This document shows, piece by piece, positions 1 through 8,432 of a stretch of 10,091 nucleotides of DNA. Where the stretch lies: assembly GCA_947447315.1 (NCBI GenBank), contig CANFJD010000076.1, positions 1-10,091 of the forward strand, given 5' to 3'. The notes under the pieces are model-generated. The model was given only the letters and a program-made list of their open reading frames with translations, was not told where the DNA came from and did no database searches. Source of the DNA: Fimbriimonadaceae bacterium. Its GTDB lineage: Bacteria; Armatimonadota; Fimbriimonadia; Fimbriimonadales; Fimbriimonadaceae. Position 1 is the stretch's first letter; each line of letters starts with the position of its first letter. The translations under genes and the position numbers were made by a program.

Positions 1-1162
<1,162 letters not shown>

Positions 1163-1164
1163 CG

Positions 1165-1524
1165 TTAGCCCCTCAAAAGATTCATGTCGTCGATGTCGAT
1201 TTCTTTTCGCAGACGGAAGATCGCCATGATAATGCCGAGACCAACCGCAACCTCAGCCGCCGCCACGGCCATTACGAACACCACCATCGCTTGCCCACCC
1301 ATCACGGCTTGACCACGAATGTCTCCATTTGCTTCGCTGAGCCCAACCGGCGCCGCGAACTGATACCGAGCAAATGACAGGAACGTCAAATTCACGGCAT
1401 TCAACATCAATTCCACGCACATGAAAATGACAATGGGGTTGCGACGGATGATTACGCCCACCACTCCAGTCGTGAACATGAAAAGACCCAATGCCAAGTA
1501 GGCGGCCAGAGGCACTCCGTTCAT
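1165..1524 (-). CDS. nuoK: NADH-quinone oxidoreductase subunit K
   Basis: This is a small three-helix membrane subunit of complex I, homologous to ND4L and MrpC. It is identified by IRRNPIVIFMCVELMLNAVNLTF, read in two parts around residues 26-48, and by AAAEVAVGLGI near 88-98. The two conserved membrane glutamates of the proton path are E38 and E91, matching Glu36 and Glu72 of the E. coli protein. At 119 residues it is longer than the usual 100 or so; the extra 16-17 residues sit in the loop between helices 2 and 3 (about 56-76). An AGGAG ribosome-binding site lies at 1535-1539, 10 nt before the ATG. The gene follows nuoJ after 26 nt and precedes nuoL by 2 nt. Confidence 0.97.
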   Translation of the reverse strand: MNGVPLAAYLALGLFMFTTGVVGVIIRRNPIVIFMCVELMLNAVNLTFLSFARYQFAAPVGLSEANGDIRGQAVMGGQAMVVFVMAVAAAEVAVGLGIIMAIFRLRKEIDIDDMNLLRG

Positions 1525-1550
1525 CGCAAAAATACTCCTATAGACATCCG

Positions 1551-2060
1551 TTAAATTTTCCGCTTGGCGAGCAGAATGGACCCCACCACGCCCACGAGTA
1601 ACAGCACGCTGACCGCTTCGAACGGAATCACGTAGTTGGTGAAAAGAACTCGTCCTAAGTTCTGCGGCGCTCCAAAATCCTTCGGCGCGCCAGGCTGAGT
1701 CACAGCCAGAAAGGCCGGCAGAAGTTGTGAACCGAGTAGGGCAAACAACACCACACCAAGTGCGATTCCGGCAAAGGTTTTGGGATCATCTCGGTCTCGC
1801 AACATCTGCGGCGCTCCCAGATTGAGCAGCATGATCACGAACAGGAATAACACCATGATCGCGCCCGTGTAGACCACGATCTGCATAATTCCAAGCATCT
1901 CGGCATTCAGCGTGAAGTAGATAAACGCGAGAATGAAGAAATTCAGTACGAGGCAGAGTGCCGAACGGACGGCGTTGTTGAAGGCAACCACACCAACTGC
2001 CGCGGCCGCGGCCACGCTGGCAATACCACCAAATAGCATCAATTCAGGTGTGATTTGCAT
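1551..2060 (-). CDS. nuoJ: NADH-quinone oxidoreductase subunit J
   Basis: This is the ND6-like membrane subunit of complex I (169 residues, about five helices). The diagnostic stretch AEMLGIMQIVVYTGAIMVLF followed by LFVIMLLN covers residues 53-80. It contains the conserved E54 and the Tyr (Y64) next to the pi-bulge of TM3, which changes shape during turnover. The rest is hydrophobic, with a polar loop around 84-95 and another around 120-140, and the protein ends in LLAKRKI. Its ATG shares one base with the nuoH stop (TAATG), so the two are translationally coupled. The length is normal. nuoI is not present between nuoH and this gene. Confidence 0.96.
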   Translation of the reverse strand: MQITPELMLFGGIASVAAAAAVGVVAFNNAVRSALCLVLNFFILAFIYFTLNAEMLGIMQIVVYTGAIMVLFLFVIMLLNLGAPQMLRDRDDPKTFAGIALGVVLFALLGSQLLPAFLAVTQPGAPKDFGAPQNLGRVLFTNYVIPFEAVSVLLLVGVVGSILLAKRKI

Positions 2061-3364
2061 TAGGCCACACTCCGAGGCACATCCACCAGATCGATCTCTC
2101 GAGAAGTGAGGAACTTACTCCGATCAATTCCCAGATTGTTGAGAGCTCGGTACAGGAGATAGAGAATGCCAAACCCGAACAGTCCAGCCACTACGCCGGC
2201 GATCGGACTGTAGACCCTAGACACCACCATCCATAGCGCAACCACCATCGTGTTAATGGTTGCCAAAGGCAGTAGCGACTTCCAGCCCAGCGACATCAAT
2301 TGATCGTATCGAAGCCGGGGTAGCGTGGCACGTAGCCATACATAGACAGTGACCAATGCGAACGCCTTTCCTACGAGCCAGACCGGCGACAGCCAGAAAT
2401 CGACATTCTGCATGGCATGCGTAACCCAACTGAGGCCGGGAGCGATTTCGCCTAGAGACTGCCAGTCTATTGGGAGGGCGTGGTAGCCACCGAGGAACAC
2501 GGTGGAGAAAATCAGGCTGTATACAAACATCGCCGCGTATTCACCCATGAAAAAGACCGCGAATCGCATCGACGAATATTCGGTGTGATAACCCGCTACC
2601 AGTTCATTTTCTGCTTCCGGAAGGTCAAAGGGAGCCCGGTTGGTTTCCGCGACCATGCATACGAAGAAGATGATCCCGGCGACAAAGCCGTACGGCGTGA
2701 AGAGGTTCCAATTCGCCAAACCAGGAACGACACCCCAGAGCGGCCCCGTCTGGGCTTCGACGATGTCCGTCGGCTTCAGTGATCCCGTCGCAAGACAGAT
2801 CGCCGCCAACGCCATGCTCATCCCGAGTTCGTAGCTAATGAGCTGCGCGCTAGAACGAAGTCCACCCAGCAACGAATACTTGTTGTTGGAAGCGTATCCG
2901 CTAAGTACGACGCCGTAGACGCCCAGCGAAGAAATTGCCAGGATCCACAAAACGCCAATGTTCACGTCGGCAACCGGGGTTAAACCCTTGAACGGCCCCC
3001 ACGGGATTGTCGCGCCGAGGGCAAACGATGGAAAGAGTGCCAAGGCGGGGGCAACCAAATAAATGAATCGATCGACCGACCCTGGCGTGATGTCTTCCTT
3101 GATGATCAGCTTCAGACCATCCGCAAGGGGTTGCACCACTCCCTTGAGGCCAAATTTTTTGCCCTTAAGGAAACCGGGCACCCACCGACTGCTACGAGAA
3201 AACGTGATATTTCCGGTACGGTTAGGCCCGATCCGGTCCTGCATCCAGCTCAAAAGCCGGCGCTCATACCAAATCATGGGCGGAACGGCCAGCAAAACCG
3301 GAAACACCCAGAGTGCCACGCGGATAATTGCGGCCAAGACAGGATTTGCTTCCAGCCAAGTCAT
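2060..3364 (-). CDS. nuoH: NADH-quinone oxidoreductase subunit H
   Basis: This is the ND1-like subunit that forms much of the quinone-binding chamber where the peripheral arm joins the membrane arm. Signatures are YERRLLSWMQDRIGPNRTG (33-51), VQPLADGLKLIIKED (77-91), GYASNNKYSLLGGLRSSAQ and ISYELGMSM (156-184), and AETNRAPFDLPEAENELVAG with YHTEYSS (239-265), the acidic loop near the quinone site. TLPRLRYDQLMSLGWK follows at 347-362. At 434 residues it is about 110 longer than E. coli NuoH (325). Extra length lies between the IGPNRTG and VQPLADG motifs (about 52-73) and in a C-terminal part with two more predicted membrane segments (about 364-405). An in-frame TGA lies 18 nt upstream with no alternative start between, which supports ATG 3364, although no good ribosome-binding site precedes it. 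Confidence 0.97.
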   Translation of the reverse strand: MTWLEANPVLAAIIRVALWVFPVLLAVPPMIWYERRLLSWMQDRIGPNRTGNITFSRSSRWVPGFLKGKKFGLKGVVQPLADGLKLIIKEDITPGSVDRFIYLVAPALALFPSFALGATIPWGPFKGLTPVADVNIGVLWILAISSLGVYGVVLSGYASNNKYSLLGGLRSSAQLISYELGMSMALAAICLATGSLKPTDIVEAQTGPLWGVVPGLANWNLFTPYGFVAGIIFFVCMVAETNRAPFDLPEAENELVAGYHTEYSSMRFAVFFMGEYAAMFVYSLIFSTVFLGGYHALPIDWQSLGEIAPGLSWVTHAMQNVDFWLSPVWLVGKAFALVTVYVWLRATLPRLRYDQLMSLGWKSLLPLATINTMVVALWMVVSRVYSPIAGVVAGLFGFGILYLLYRALNNLGIDRSKFLTSREIDLVDVPRSVA

Positions 3365-3479
3365 ACGACGAGGAGAATGTACCCGTCAAACGCCCTGTCC
3401 TGAAGCTTCTGTGCCACAAATTGTGCGCGATTGGCGTATTGGTTTCCGAAAAAGATGCTTCTACGCGGTGGCGACCGGC

Positions 3480-4364
3480 CTAGAACGGCCACTCGCCGAG
3501 AGCTTCCGCCACCGTTTTTGTCGCCGGCGGTCGCATCTCCAAGACTGGAATTCCGTCCCACCGACTGCGATCAAAACCACCTGACTGAAGCGTGAAACCA
3601 GCGAACGCCTGCCCCTCCCTTGTCGGCCCTGCAACCAAAACCGTTTGCGCCATGGCGACCAAGACCGAGGTTGCCCGGAGATTATCTTCAAATCCCAACT
3701 CACTCAGCTCGAACTCGGGCATGCCAAACTTTTGGAGTCCTAAAGTGAAATAGCTGATCCCCGTCCCATCAATCGATGAATAAACCGCGACGTGTTCTCG
3801 GGCGTCCACACGGTCATCGGCTCGAGGAGCAACGAACAAGCTACCGGGGCGTCGATATCGACGGGAAATGGGATCTGCCACCACCCCGCCAACTACACTC
3901 GCCAGCCTCTCGCACGCGGCCAATAGAAAATCAAGAGATGGATAAACATCCGGGTCGTGAGATTCAAATGTGAACTGAGCAATTGACCAAGTCGCCCGGA
4001 TACTAACGACCATGTCTGGAGGGTAATTCATCGCTTCCGCATTCCGAACAAAAACTTCCGGCTCAAATCCGGCCTCCTCTTTGCTCATCAGCATCATTCG
4101 CAGAACGGTTTTCCGGTCCTTCGACGCCACTGCGTAGATCCCTCGTTGCATCGGTTGGCCCAGCACCTTGCGATCACCGTCCGTCGCCAAATGCCCGGTC
4201 TTAACGGGCACCGCAAAGCCCACCACAGCTCCAGACGCTCCGTCTGGATTAGCCAAGCTGACCGGGGCGGGCCAAAACGGCTCCGGCGACAGTACCGTCA
4301 GGTAGTAAGTCGAAGCTATTCCAAAACCCGGCCCGGTTGGTTTCCCAAATCGCCACTTTCGCAT
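3480..4364 (-). CDS. Uncharacterised 294-residue protein of the HTTM operon
   Basis: I do not recognise this protein with certainty. It has no signal peptide and no convincing membrane helix, so it is probably cytoplasmic. Two parts stand out. Residues 123-170 (ATWSIAQFTFESHD...FLLAACERLA...GGVVADP) read as a beta strand, an alpha helix and a glycine turn. Residues 185-220 (VDAREHVAVY...SYFTLGLQKFGMPEFELSEL) have the T-x-G-[LM]-x-x-F-G-x-P-E-x-E-x pattern seen in uncharacterised DUF families of the DUF4261 kind; this resemblance comes from memory and is weak. The tail (267-294) is WDGIPVLEMRPP followed by a short helix. The ATG lies one base after the HTTM gene's TGA, and no ribosome-binding site is visible, so translation is probably coupled. 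It is the last gene of the four-gene block; nuoH starts 115 nt further on. Confidence 0.8.
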   Translation of the reverse strand: MRKWRFGKPTGPGFGIASTYYLTVLSPEPFWPAPVSLANPDGASGAVVGFAVPVKTGHLATDGDRKVLGQPMQRGIYAVASKDRKTVLRMMLMSKEEAGFEPEVFVRNAEAMNYPPDMVVSIRATWSIAQFTFESHDPDVYPSLDFLLAACERLASVVGGVVADPISRRYRRPGSLFVAPRADDRVDAREHVAVYSSIDGTGISYFTLGLQKFGMPEFELSELGFEDNLRATSVLVAMAQTVLVAGPTREGQAFAGFTLQSGGFDRSRWDGIPVLEMRPPATKTVAEALGEWPF

Positions 4365-4365
4365 A

Positions 4366-5508
4366 TCACTTCAAAATACGTCGAGCGAACCCGGGAATCC
4401 AGCAAATCCACCAGGCTCCTGGTGATCGAATCATGGCAGCTGCCAAGGAAGCCGACTTCTCTTCTTGGGAGTCGATTTCCACCAAGTCGAATGGATCAGT
4501 GGCTTCTAACGCTGCCAATTGTCCTTGCGACTTGTCCGGGAGCGAGAATTTAACTCGGTACCGACGGAGGCGCTCTCCCACCCGTTTAGACCATCCAGTC
4601 ACTTCTTCCCCGTCATAGAAACAGATGTACTGGATAATCATCAGCCATGAAAACAACGGGATATTCATGCTGTACTCGATGAACAAGTGCATACCGACGC
4701 CCAGCGCCAGGACCCACTTTCGGTAGGGCCTATAAAACACTAGACTTACCATCGCGAACTCCACCAGAAGAGTGCCGTAGGTGGTGATTGGCACCATCGG
4801 ATATTGGCGCATGAATTCTGGAATCCAGAACCGTTCAAATTCCGCGAGTCGGTTTGGATACCAAGTCGCATAACCGTTTTGCCACGTAAATCCAATCCAC
4901 TTGGTCCACACCGCCATTAGGTAGAGAATCGCCAGATTTACTTGGATCACGCGTTGGGTCCAGAGCGGAGCTACGACTGGTCCCGGCGCAATCCTGCCTT
5001 TCCAAAGGCCGATCAGGCGATCCACCGAACAGGCTAACCCGCACGGTGAGAGGGCTAAGTACATGATCAGGAGACGAATCACGGTGTCCCCGCCGTGGAG
5101 GATGGCTGGAGATTGGTGCTGGAGACTCATAACCAACAGCGCTAAAGCAATCGCTACCGACTTTGTCCAAAGGCCAATCATCAAAAAGATGCTGAGGATG
5201 ACCGTAATGACCAGCACCGCCAGCATTACCCGGCTATCCGAAATAGTCGCAAGGAGATTCACCCTCGGTATCGAAAGTGAATTACGCCCGGAACTGTCGA
5301 GGGCAAATGCCGGCAGTTCCCCTAACCACCGGGTCGCTACCCACCGCGGGGTAAATCCGGCGTCGGAGTACCAATCTCGATATTGCCACGCGAGAAACGT
5401 CTGGTTGAAAATCGCCAAAAATCCGACCGCAATCCTAAGAATTCCTAGCGACGTCGGCGAGCCCCATCCAAACATCCAGCGATCAATCGTTTTGAACGTC
5501 GCGGTCAC
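4366..5508 (-). CDS. HTTM-domain (vitamin K-dependent gamma-carboxylase-like) integral membrane protein
   Basis: This is a 380-residue polytopic membrane protein of the HTTM family, the horizontally transferred transmembrane domain shared with gamma-glutamyl carboxylases. Family features are LRIAVGFLAIFNQTFLAWQY with DWYSDAGFTPRW (24-56), HGGDTVIRLLIMYLALSPCG (138-157), NLAILYLMAVWTKWIGFTWQ followed by NGYATW (191-216), whose K203 lies in the motif region equivalent to the carboxylase core, and HLFIEYSMNIPLFSWLMI (274-291). Six to eight membrane segments are likely. A hydrophilic tail (about 301-380) is unassigned. The frame stays open to 5694, but that extension overlaps the upstream gene by 190 nt and looks noncoding. 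I chose GTG 5508, which overlaps the upstream TGA as GTGA. The reaction is unknown: most bacterial HTTM proteins have no proven carboxylase activity. Confidence 0.88.
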   Translation of the reverse strand: MTATFKTIDRWMFGWGSPTSLGILRIAVGFLAIFNQTFLAWQYRDWYSDAGFTPRWVATRWLGELPAFALDSSGRNSLSIPRVNLLATISDSRVMLAVLVITVILSIFLMIGLWTKSVAIALALLVMSLQHQSPAILHGGDTVIRLLIMYLALSPCGLACSVDRLIGLWKGRIAPGPVVAPLWTQRVIQVNLAILYLMAVWTKWIGFTWQNGYATWYPNRLAEFERFWIPEFMRQYPMVPITTYGTLLVEFAMVSLVFYRPYRKWVLALGVGMHLFIEYSMNIPLFSWLMIIQYICFYDGEEVTGWSKRVGERLRRYRVKFSLPDKSQGQLAALEATDPFDLVEIDSQEEKSASLAAAMIRSPGAWWICWIPGFARRILK

Positions 5509-6110
5509 TCTCCCATCCGAAGTGCTTTTGGATCCACTACGTACCGGAAATAGATGTTCTCTGTATATTCCGTGGGTTGTGGAGCTCCGGGTCGGGCGAT
5601 CTTCATGCTGTGAGATCGGAGAGTCACGAGGATGGGCGGATTCTGCTCCTTCGTAAACATTTGGTTGGCAACTCGCTGGGCGAAAGGGAGCCACAAGTAA
5701 GCCGTTGCTTCGCTTCCGGCACGTTCATAGAATTTGCGATACCGCTCGATGGGTAGCTTGCCAGGTATCGCTACGTCGTGCACGCGCGGATACCAATAGG
5801 TCGCTTCAGTGCCGTCTCTAAACTTTACAACGGCATCACCGTAAGTATCGGTATCAGACGGATTGGGGGCAAACATATCCCAGTACTGCCAGAAGCCAGA
5901 CCCGAAGAGATACCCACGCACAATCGGAGTCTGCCGGATGTGTTGGGCATTAAATGCGAGGAAAGCATTGGTCCCGTAGTGGGGACGAGTCGTATCGTAC
6001 AGTTCCCGATGAGCAGGTAGCGTCCAAGAAAAAATGCACGCCAAGTGGAACCACACGAACGCCTTGATCCACCAAGGAGTTTTACCGGGAGTGACAGGGT
6101 TGTCCGTCAC
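5505..6110 (-). CDS. Membrane-anchored partner of the HTTM protein (WxxWDMFAPNP motif)
   Basis: This 201-residue protein has one N-terminal hydrophobic segment (about residues 15-32, IKAFVWFHLACIFSWTLP) and then a soluble part, probably outside the membrane. The motif FWQYWDMFAPNP (73-84) is typical of proteins encoded beside HTTM genes and of the part that follows the membrane domain in some of them. After it come a beta-rich stretch (DAVVKFRDGTEATYWYP, 92-108), a helical stretch (LPIERYRKFYERA..., 119-150) and a C-terminal strand region (PPILVTLRSHSMKI and ENIYFRYVVDP). The start is uncertain. GTG 6110 lies 13 nt after the TPR gene's stop, but it sits in a hairpin. TTG 6176 would add 22 residues, overlap the TPR gene by 53 nt, and has GGGAGG only 3 nt upstream. 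The stop overlaps the HTTM start by 4 nt. A stable complex with the HTTM protein is my inference. Confidence 0.82.
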   Translation of the reverse strand: MTDNPVTPGKTPWWIKAFVWFHLACIFSWTLPAHRELYDTTRPHYGTNAFLAFNAQHIRQTPIVRGYLFGSGFWQYWDMFAPNPSDTDTYGDAVVKFRDGTEATYWYPRVHDVAIPGKLPIERYRKFYERAGSEATAYLWLPFAQRVANQMFTKEQNPPILVTLRSHSMKIARPGAPQPTEYTENIYFRYVVDPKALRMGE

Positions 6111-6115
6111 TCCCG
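6086..6115 (-). repeat. Perfect 10-bp inverted repeat at the start of the HTTM-partner gene
   Basis: CGGGAGTGAC (6086-6095) and GTCACTCCCG (6106-6115) are perfect reverse complements around a 10-nt loop. In the minus-strand mRNA the hairpin starts 8 nt after the TPR stop codon and encloses the putative GTG start at 6110. No T-run follows on either strand, so it is not a normal terminator. It could limit translation of the partner gene, protect the mRNA or bind a protein; if the true start is TTG 6176, it is simply within the coding region. Confidence 0.7.
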
Positions 6116-6123
6116 ATGCTGAT

Positions 6124-7959
6124 TCAGTAGGCTTCGATACTGGCAAAGACGGGCTCCAAATCGGCGTTCGGACCAATCGCCTCCCGAAGCTGCTTCACGA
6201 GCTCCCGCGCCTCATCCTTATGACCGGCGGCGGATGCAGCCCGTGCGTAGTTGATGGCCACAGCCACGGATCCAGAATTCGCCTGCATGACCTGCCGCAT
6301 GAATCCATACGCATCGTCGGCCCGATCCTGACCAACCAGGGCCGTAACGAGCTCGCCGAACGCCGGCTCGCAACCGGGGAACAACTCCAGTAGCCTCGCA
6401 ACTGCTTCTTCAGCGTCGCCGTACTGCTGTAACTGGTTGTTCGCCGAAGCGTAAAGTGCCCAGAGCTTCCAGTAATCGCCCAGCCAGTTTCTCAACGGCT
6501 TCAGGTCTCGAAGGGCTCCTTCAAAGTCGCCTTCTTCCATCTTCGCCCGGGCTGCTTCAACGTTTTCAACTCGCTTTGGCTGCTCCAGCTCGATGAGGCG
6601 CGCTTGCACCTGGGCCCGCGTATTCGGATCCGGATTTGCCGCCAAGATGTTCTTCAGAACGGCTGGCACTTCAAATTCTCGATCGGCCTTTTCCAGCGTT
6701 TGCGCGTATTCCAAGAGCGTCGGGATGTCGGCTGGTGCCGCATCGAGCGCATCCTCGTAAAAGTCCATCGCTCGGTCCAGATCGCCCGCATCAACGAGAT
6801 ACGGAGCGTAATATCGCTTCACCAGCGCGTTATCTTCCAGAAGTTCCAGGGCAGTATCGAACGCTCTCTCGCCCTCCTCCTTCTTGGAGTTCTGAATCAG
6901 AGAAATTGCGTACTTGGCGTGGGCCGAAGCGTTCTGGTTATCCAGATCGATCAGAGACTTCCAAATCGGCGGAATTTCATGCTCGCGACCGGTTTGCTGC
7001 AACACGCCGGCGAGGAAATCAGCCGACGGCTTGTCCGGACCTTCCAGTTCCATCGCCTTCTTAAAGTTCCGCTCCGCATTCACAAACATCTGCATCTGCG
7101 CCTGCACAATGCCGAGTCGATTGTAAAAACCGGGATCGTTAGGCTCCTTCTGAATCGCCTTTTCAAACTGGTTCGAAGCCTGATCCAACTGCCCGACCAA
7201 CTGATACAACTCGCCCAACACGAAATAGCCGGGGGCGTCATCCGGTACGGCGGCAATCGCCTGCTTAAGGGCAGCTTCCGTCTGTTCAAAGCTTCCAATC
7301 TGGAACTGCGTGCAAAGTCGAGCCAGCTGCACCAAAACGTTGTAGCTGCCTTCGAAGTCGGGATCAGCTTCCAGAGCTTTCGTCAGCGCAGTAAAGGCAC
7401 CTTCGGGCGAAAACTCAACCGCCACCGCACCGTTACTCTGCTGAATGTACGTGAGCGAATCAAACCCTTCCAAGAAGTCCAAAAAGACTTCGGAATGATC
7501 CGTTCCAAACTCCATCACGCCCGGCTGCAATCCTTCGGGTACATCGACCTGGGCTTTTTCGGCAAGCTTCGCAATCAACGTCGTCATCGTTCCGAAGATT
7601 TCTGCCCTGGCAAAGGTCATTGTCTCTTCCGCAATGGCGTGGGCGTTCCCTTGTTCGTGGTATCGGACGGTCAGGGTGAATTGTCCGTCTGTCTCTTCCA
7701 GAAATCCGTCCTGAACAAGTTCAACTTCGGCCTGACCAAATAGCGGCTCTAGCTGGTCGTAGGGCAACAAGCCATCCGAAATGTTAACGTAGGCCGTTCG
7801 CATTTGCCCGTCTTGCTCAACCTGCGTCAGGTAACTCACGCTATTGATCTCGGCCGCGGCGTGGGCACGGAGCTGTTCTGCAACAAAAGCAGCAAACTGA
7901 CGACCGTAGGCAGGTTTAGTCCCTTCTGCGGCATTGAAGGGGAGAACGGCAACTTTCAT
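6124..7959 (-). CDS. TolB-like N-terminal domain and TPR-repeat protein
   Basis: This is a 611-residue soluble protein without a signal peptide. Residues 1-130 begin KVAVLPFNAAEG and continue with strands and helices, resembling the 'VAVLPF' TolB/FlgO-like N-terminal domain often joined to TPRs. From about residue 150 to the end it is almost all helical. Repeats with TPR spacing are visible: AFTALTKALEADPDFEGSYN, ALKQAIAAVPDDAPGYFVLG, ASNQFEKAIQKEPNDPGFYN, AERNFKKAMELEGPDK, AMDFYEDALDAAPADIP, and later VARLLELFPGCEPAFGELVT. These repeats normally form a superhelical protein-binding scaffold. The ATG at 7959 is the first start in the frame; no clear ribosome-binding site precedes it. It is the first gene of the four-gene block, so the promoter should lie in 7960-8483. 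Its partner is unknown; the neighbouring HTTM pair is the obvious candidate. Confidence 0.9.
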   Translation of the reverse strand: MKVAVLPFNAAEGTKPAYGRQFAAFVAEQLRAHAAAEINSVSYLTQVEQDGQMRTAYVNISDGLLPYDQLEPLFGQAEVELVQDGFLEETDGQFTLTVRYHEQGNAHAIAEETMTFARAEIFGTMTTLIAKLAEKAQVDVPEGLQPGVMEFGTDHSEVFLDFLEGFDSLTYIQQSNGAVAVEFSPEGAFTALTKALEADPDFEGSYNVLVQLARLCTQFQIGSFEQTEAALKQAIAAVPDDAPGYFVLGELYQLVGQLDQASNQFEKAIQKEPNDPGFYNRLGIVQAQMQMFVNAERNFKKAMELEGPDKPSADFLAGVLQQTGREHEIPPIWKSLIDLDNQNASAHAKYAISLIQNSKKEEGERAFDTALELLEDNALVKRYYAPYLVDAGDLDRAMDFYEDALDAAPADIPTLLEYAQTLEKADREFEVPAVLKNILAANPDPNTRAQVQARLIELEQPKRVENVEAARAKMEEGDFEGALRDLKPLRNWLGDYWKLWALYASANNQLQQYGDAEEAVARLLELFPGCEPAFGELVTALVGQDRADDAYGFMRQVMQANSGSVAVAINYARAASAAGHKDEARELVKQLREAIGPNADLEPVFASIEAY

Positions 7960-8005
7960 CGTTGGCGAAGGGTACCCGGCAGGCGTAGGTTGGATGACGA
8001 GGATG

Positions 8006-8043
8006 GACGGATTCTGGGACTAGTTGGACTAGGCAAATCCGTC
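8006..8043. promoter_or_regulatory. 8-bp inverted repeat enclosing two GGACTAG direct repeats
   Basis: GACGGATT (8006-8013) and AATCCGTC (8036-8043) are perfect reverse complements around a 22-nt loop. Inside the loop GGACTAG occurs twice (8017-8023 and 8026-8032), separated by TT. The element lies 47-84 nt upstream of the TPR gene start, where an operator or 5' UTR structure would be expected. No binding protein can be named. Confidence 0.45.
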
Positions 8044-8070
8044 TTGCCACGGCGACTACAAGGCTTAACG

Positions 8071-8082
8071 TCTAGGTCTAGG
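8071..8082. repeat. Tandem TCTAGG repeat
   Basis: TCTAGG occurs twice in direct tandem. With the two copies at 8020 and 8029, this makes four CTAG tetranucleotides within about 62 nt, upstream of the TPR-HTTM operon. CTAG is often rare in bacterial genomes, so the cluster may be a binding site; chance remains possible. Confidence 0.4.
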
Positions 8083-8154
8083 CCGAAACCCCGAGGATCC
8101 GTCCAAAGATTACGATTTCATCGGCACGAGCAACCAATGAAATGGCGACAACAG

Positions 8155-8169
8155 TGACCGGAACGGTCA
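8155..8169. promoter_or_regulatory. TGACCG-GAA-CGGTCA dyad (operator-like)
   Basis: TGACCG and CGGTCA are perfect reverse complements with a 3-nt centre, the geometry of a site for a dimeric regulator. A third copy of the half-site, CGGTCA, lies at 8213-8218. The site lies about 200 nt upstream of the TPR gene. Confidence 0.4.
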
Positions 8170-8176
8170 GCCAGCT

Positions 8177-8208
8177 TTACCGACGATTGGCCAAAAATTA
8201 CCGATGAT
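8177..8208. repeat. Direct repeat TTACCGAYGAT with 21-bp period
   Basis: TTACCGACGAT (8177-8187) and TTACCGATGAT (8198-8208) match at 10 of 11 positions. Their starts are 21 bp apart, about two helical turns, so both copies face the same side of the DNA. They sit between the TGACCG dyad and the third CGGTCA half-site. This suggests a regulatory site for the divergent or downstream unit, by inference only. Confidence 0.4.
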
Positions 8209-8432
8209 CGAGCGGTCAAAACCTGGCGTGTCCATCGTTTCTCTGCATAGCAGTCAAGAATTGAGTTTCCCAAGCCAATACGACGCGATTTTTTAGGCTG
8301 AACATATTCCAGTGTAGGCAGTCATACAACTGTTCCTCGGAAACGGTGAACAAAAAGCAACACTCCTCCCCAGCCCCGCCGACTCCCCCCGTTGGTTGGG
8401 GCTTCAATTTGCGTTTTTCTCTGACGGTCGTC

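Noticed and set aside
5509..5694. N-terminal extension of the HTTM protein to an upstream start
   Set aside because: The added 62 residues are hydrophilic and look random, and they overlap the upstream gene by 190 nt. The GTGA overlap gives a better start immediately before the conserved domain.
6604..7743. 379-codon plus-strand frame opposite the TPR gene
   Set aside because: It is fully antisense to a well-supported repeat protein; its Arg/Leu/Gln-rich composition is what the complement of the TPR codons gives.
8016..8034. Resemblance of GGACTAGTTGGACTAGG to the enterobacterial trp operator
   Set aside because: The two ACTAG elements are direct here, whereas TrpR sites are symmetrical with a 4-nt spacing, and nothing around concerns tryptophan. 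TrpR is also not expected in this type of bacterium.
8361..8405. Second terminator downstream of rtcB formed by the C-rich stretch (AGCCCC/GGGGCT)
   Set aside because: On the minus strand the T-run comes about 15 nt after the possible stem and the loop is long; the pairing is ambiguous because of G/C runs.
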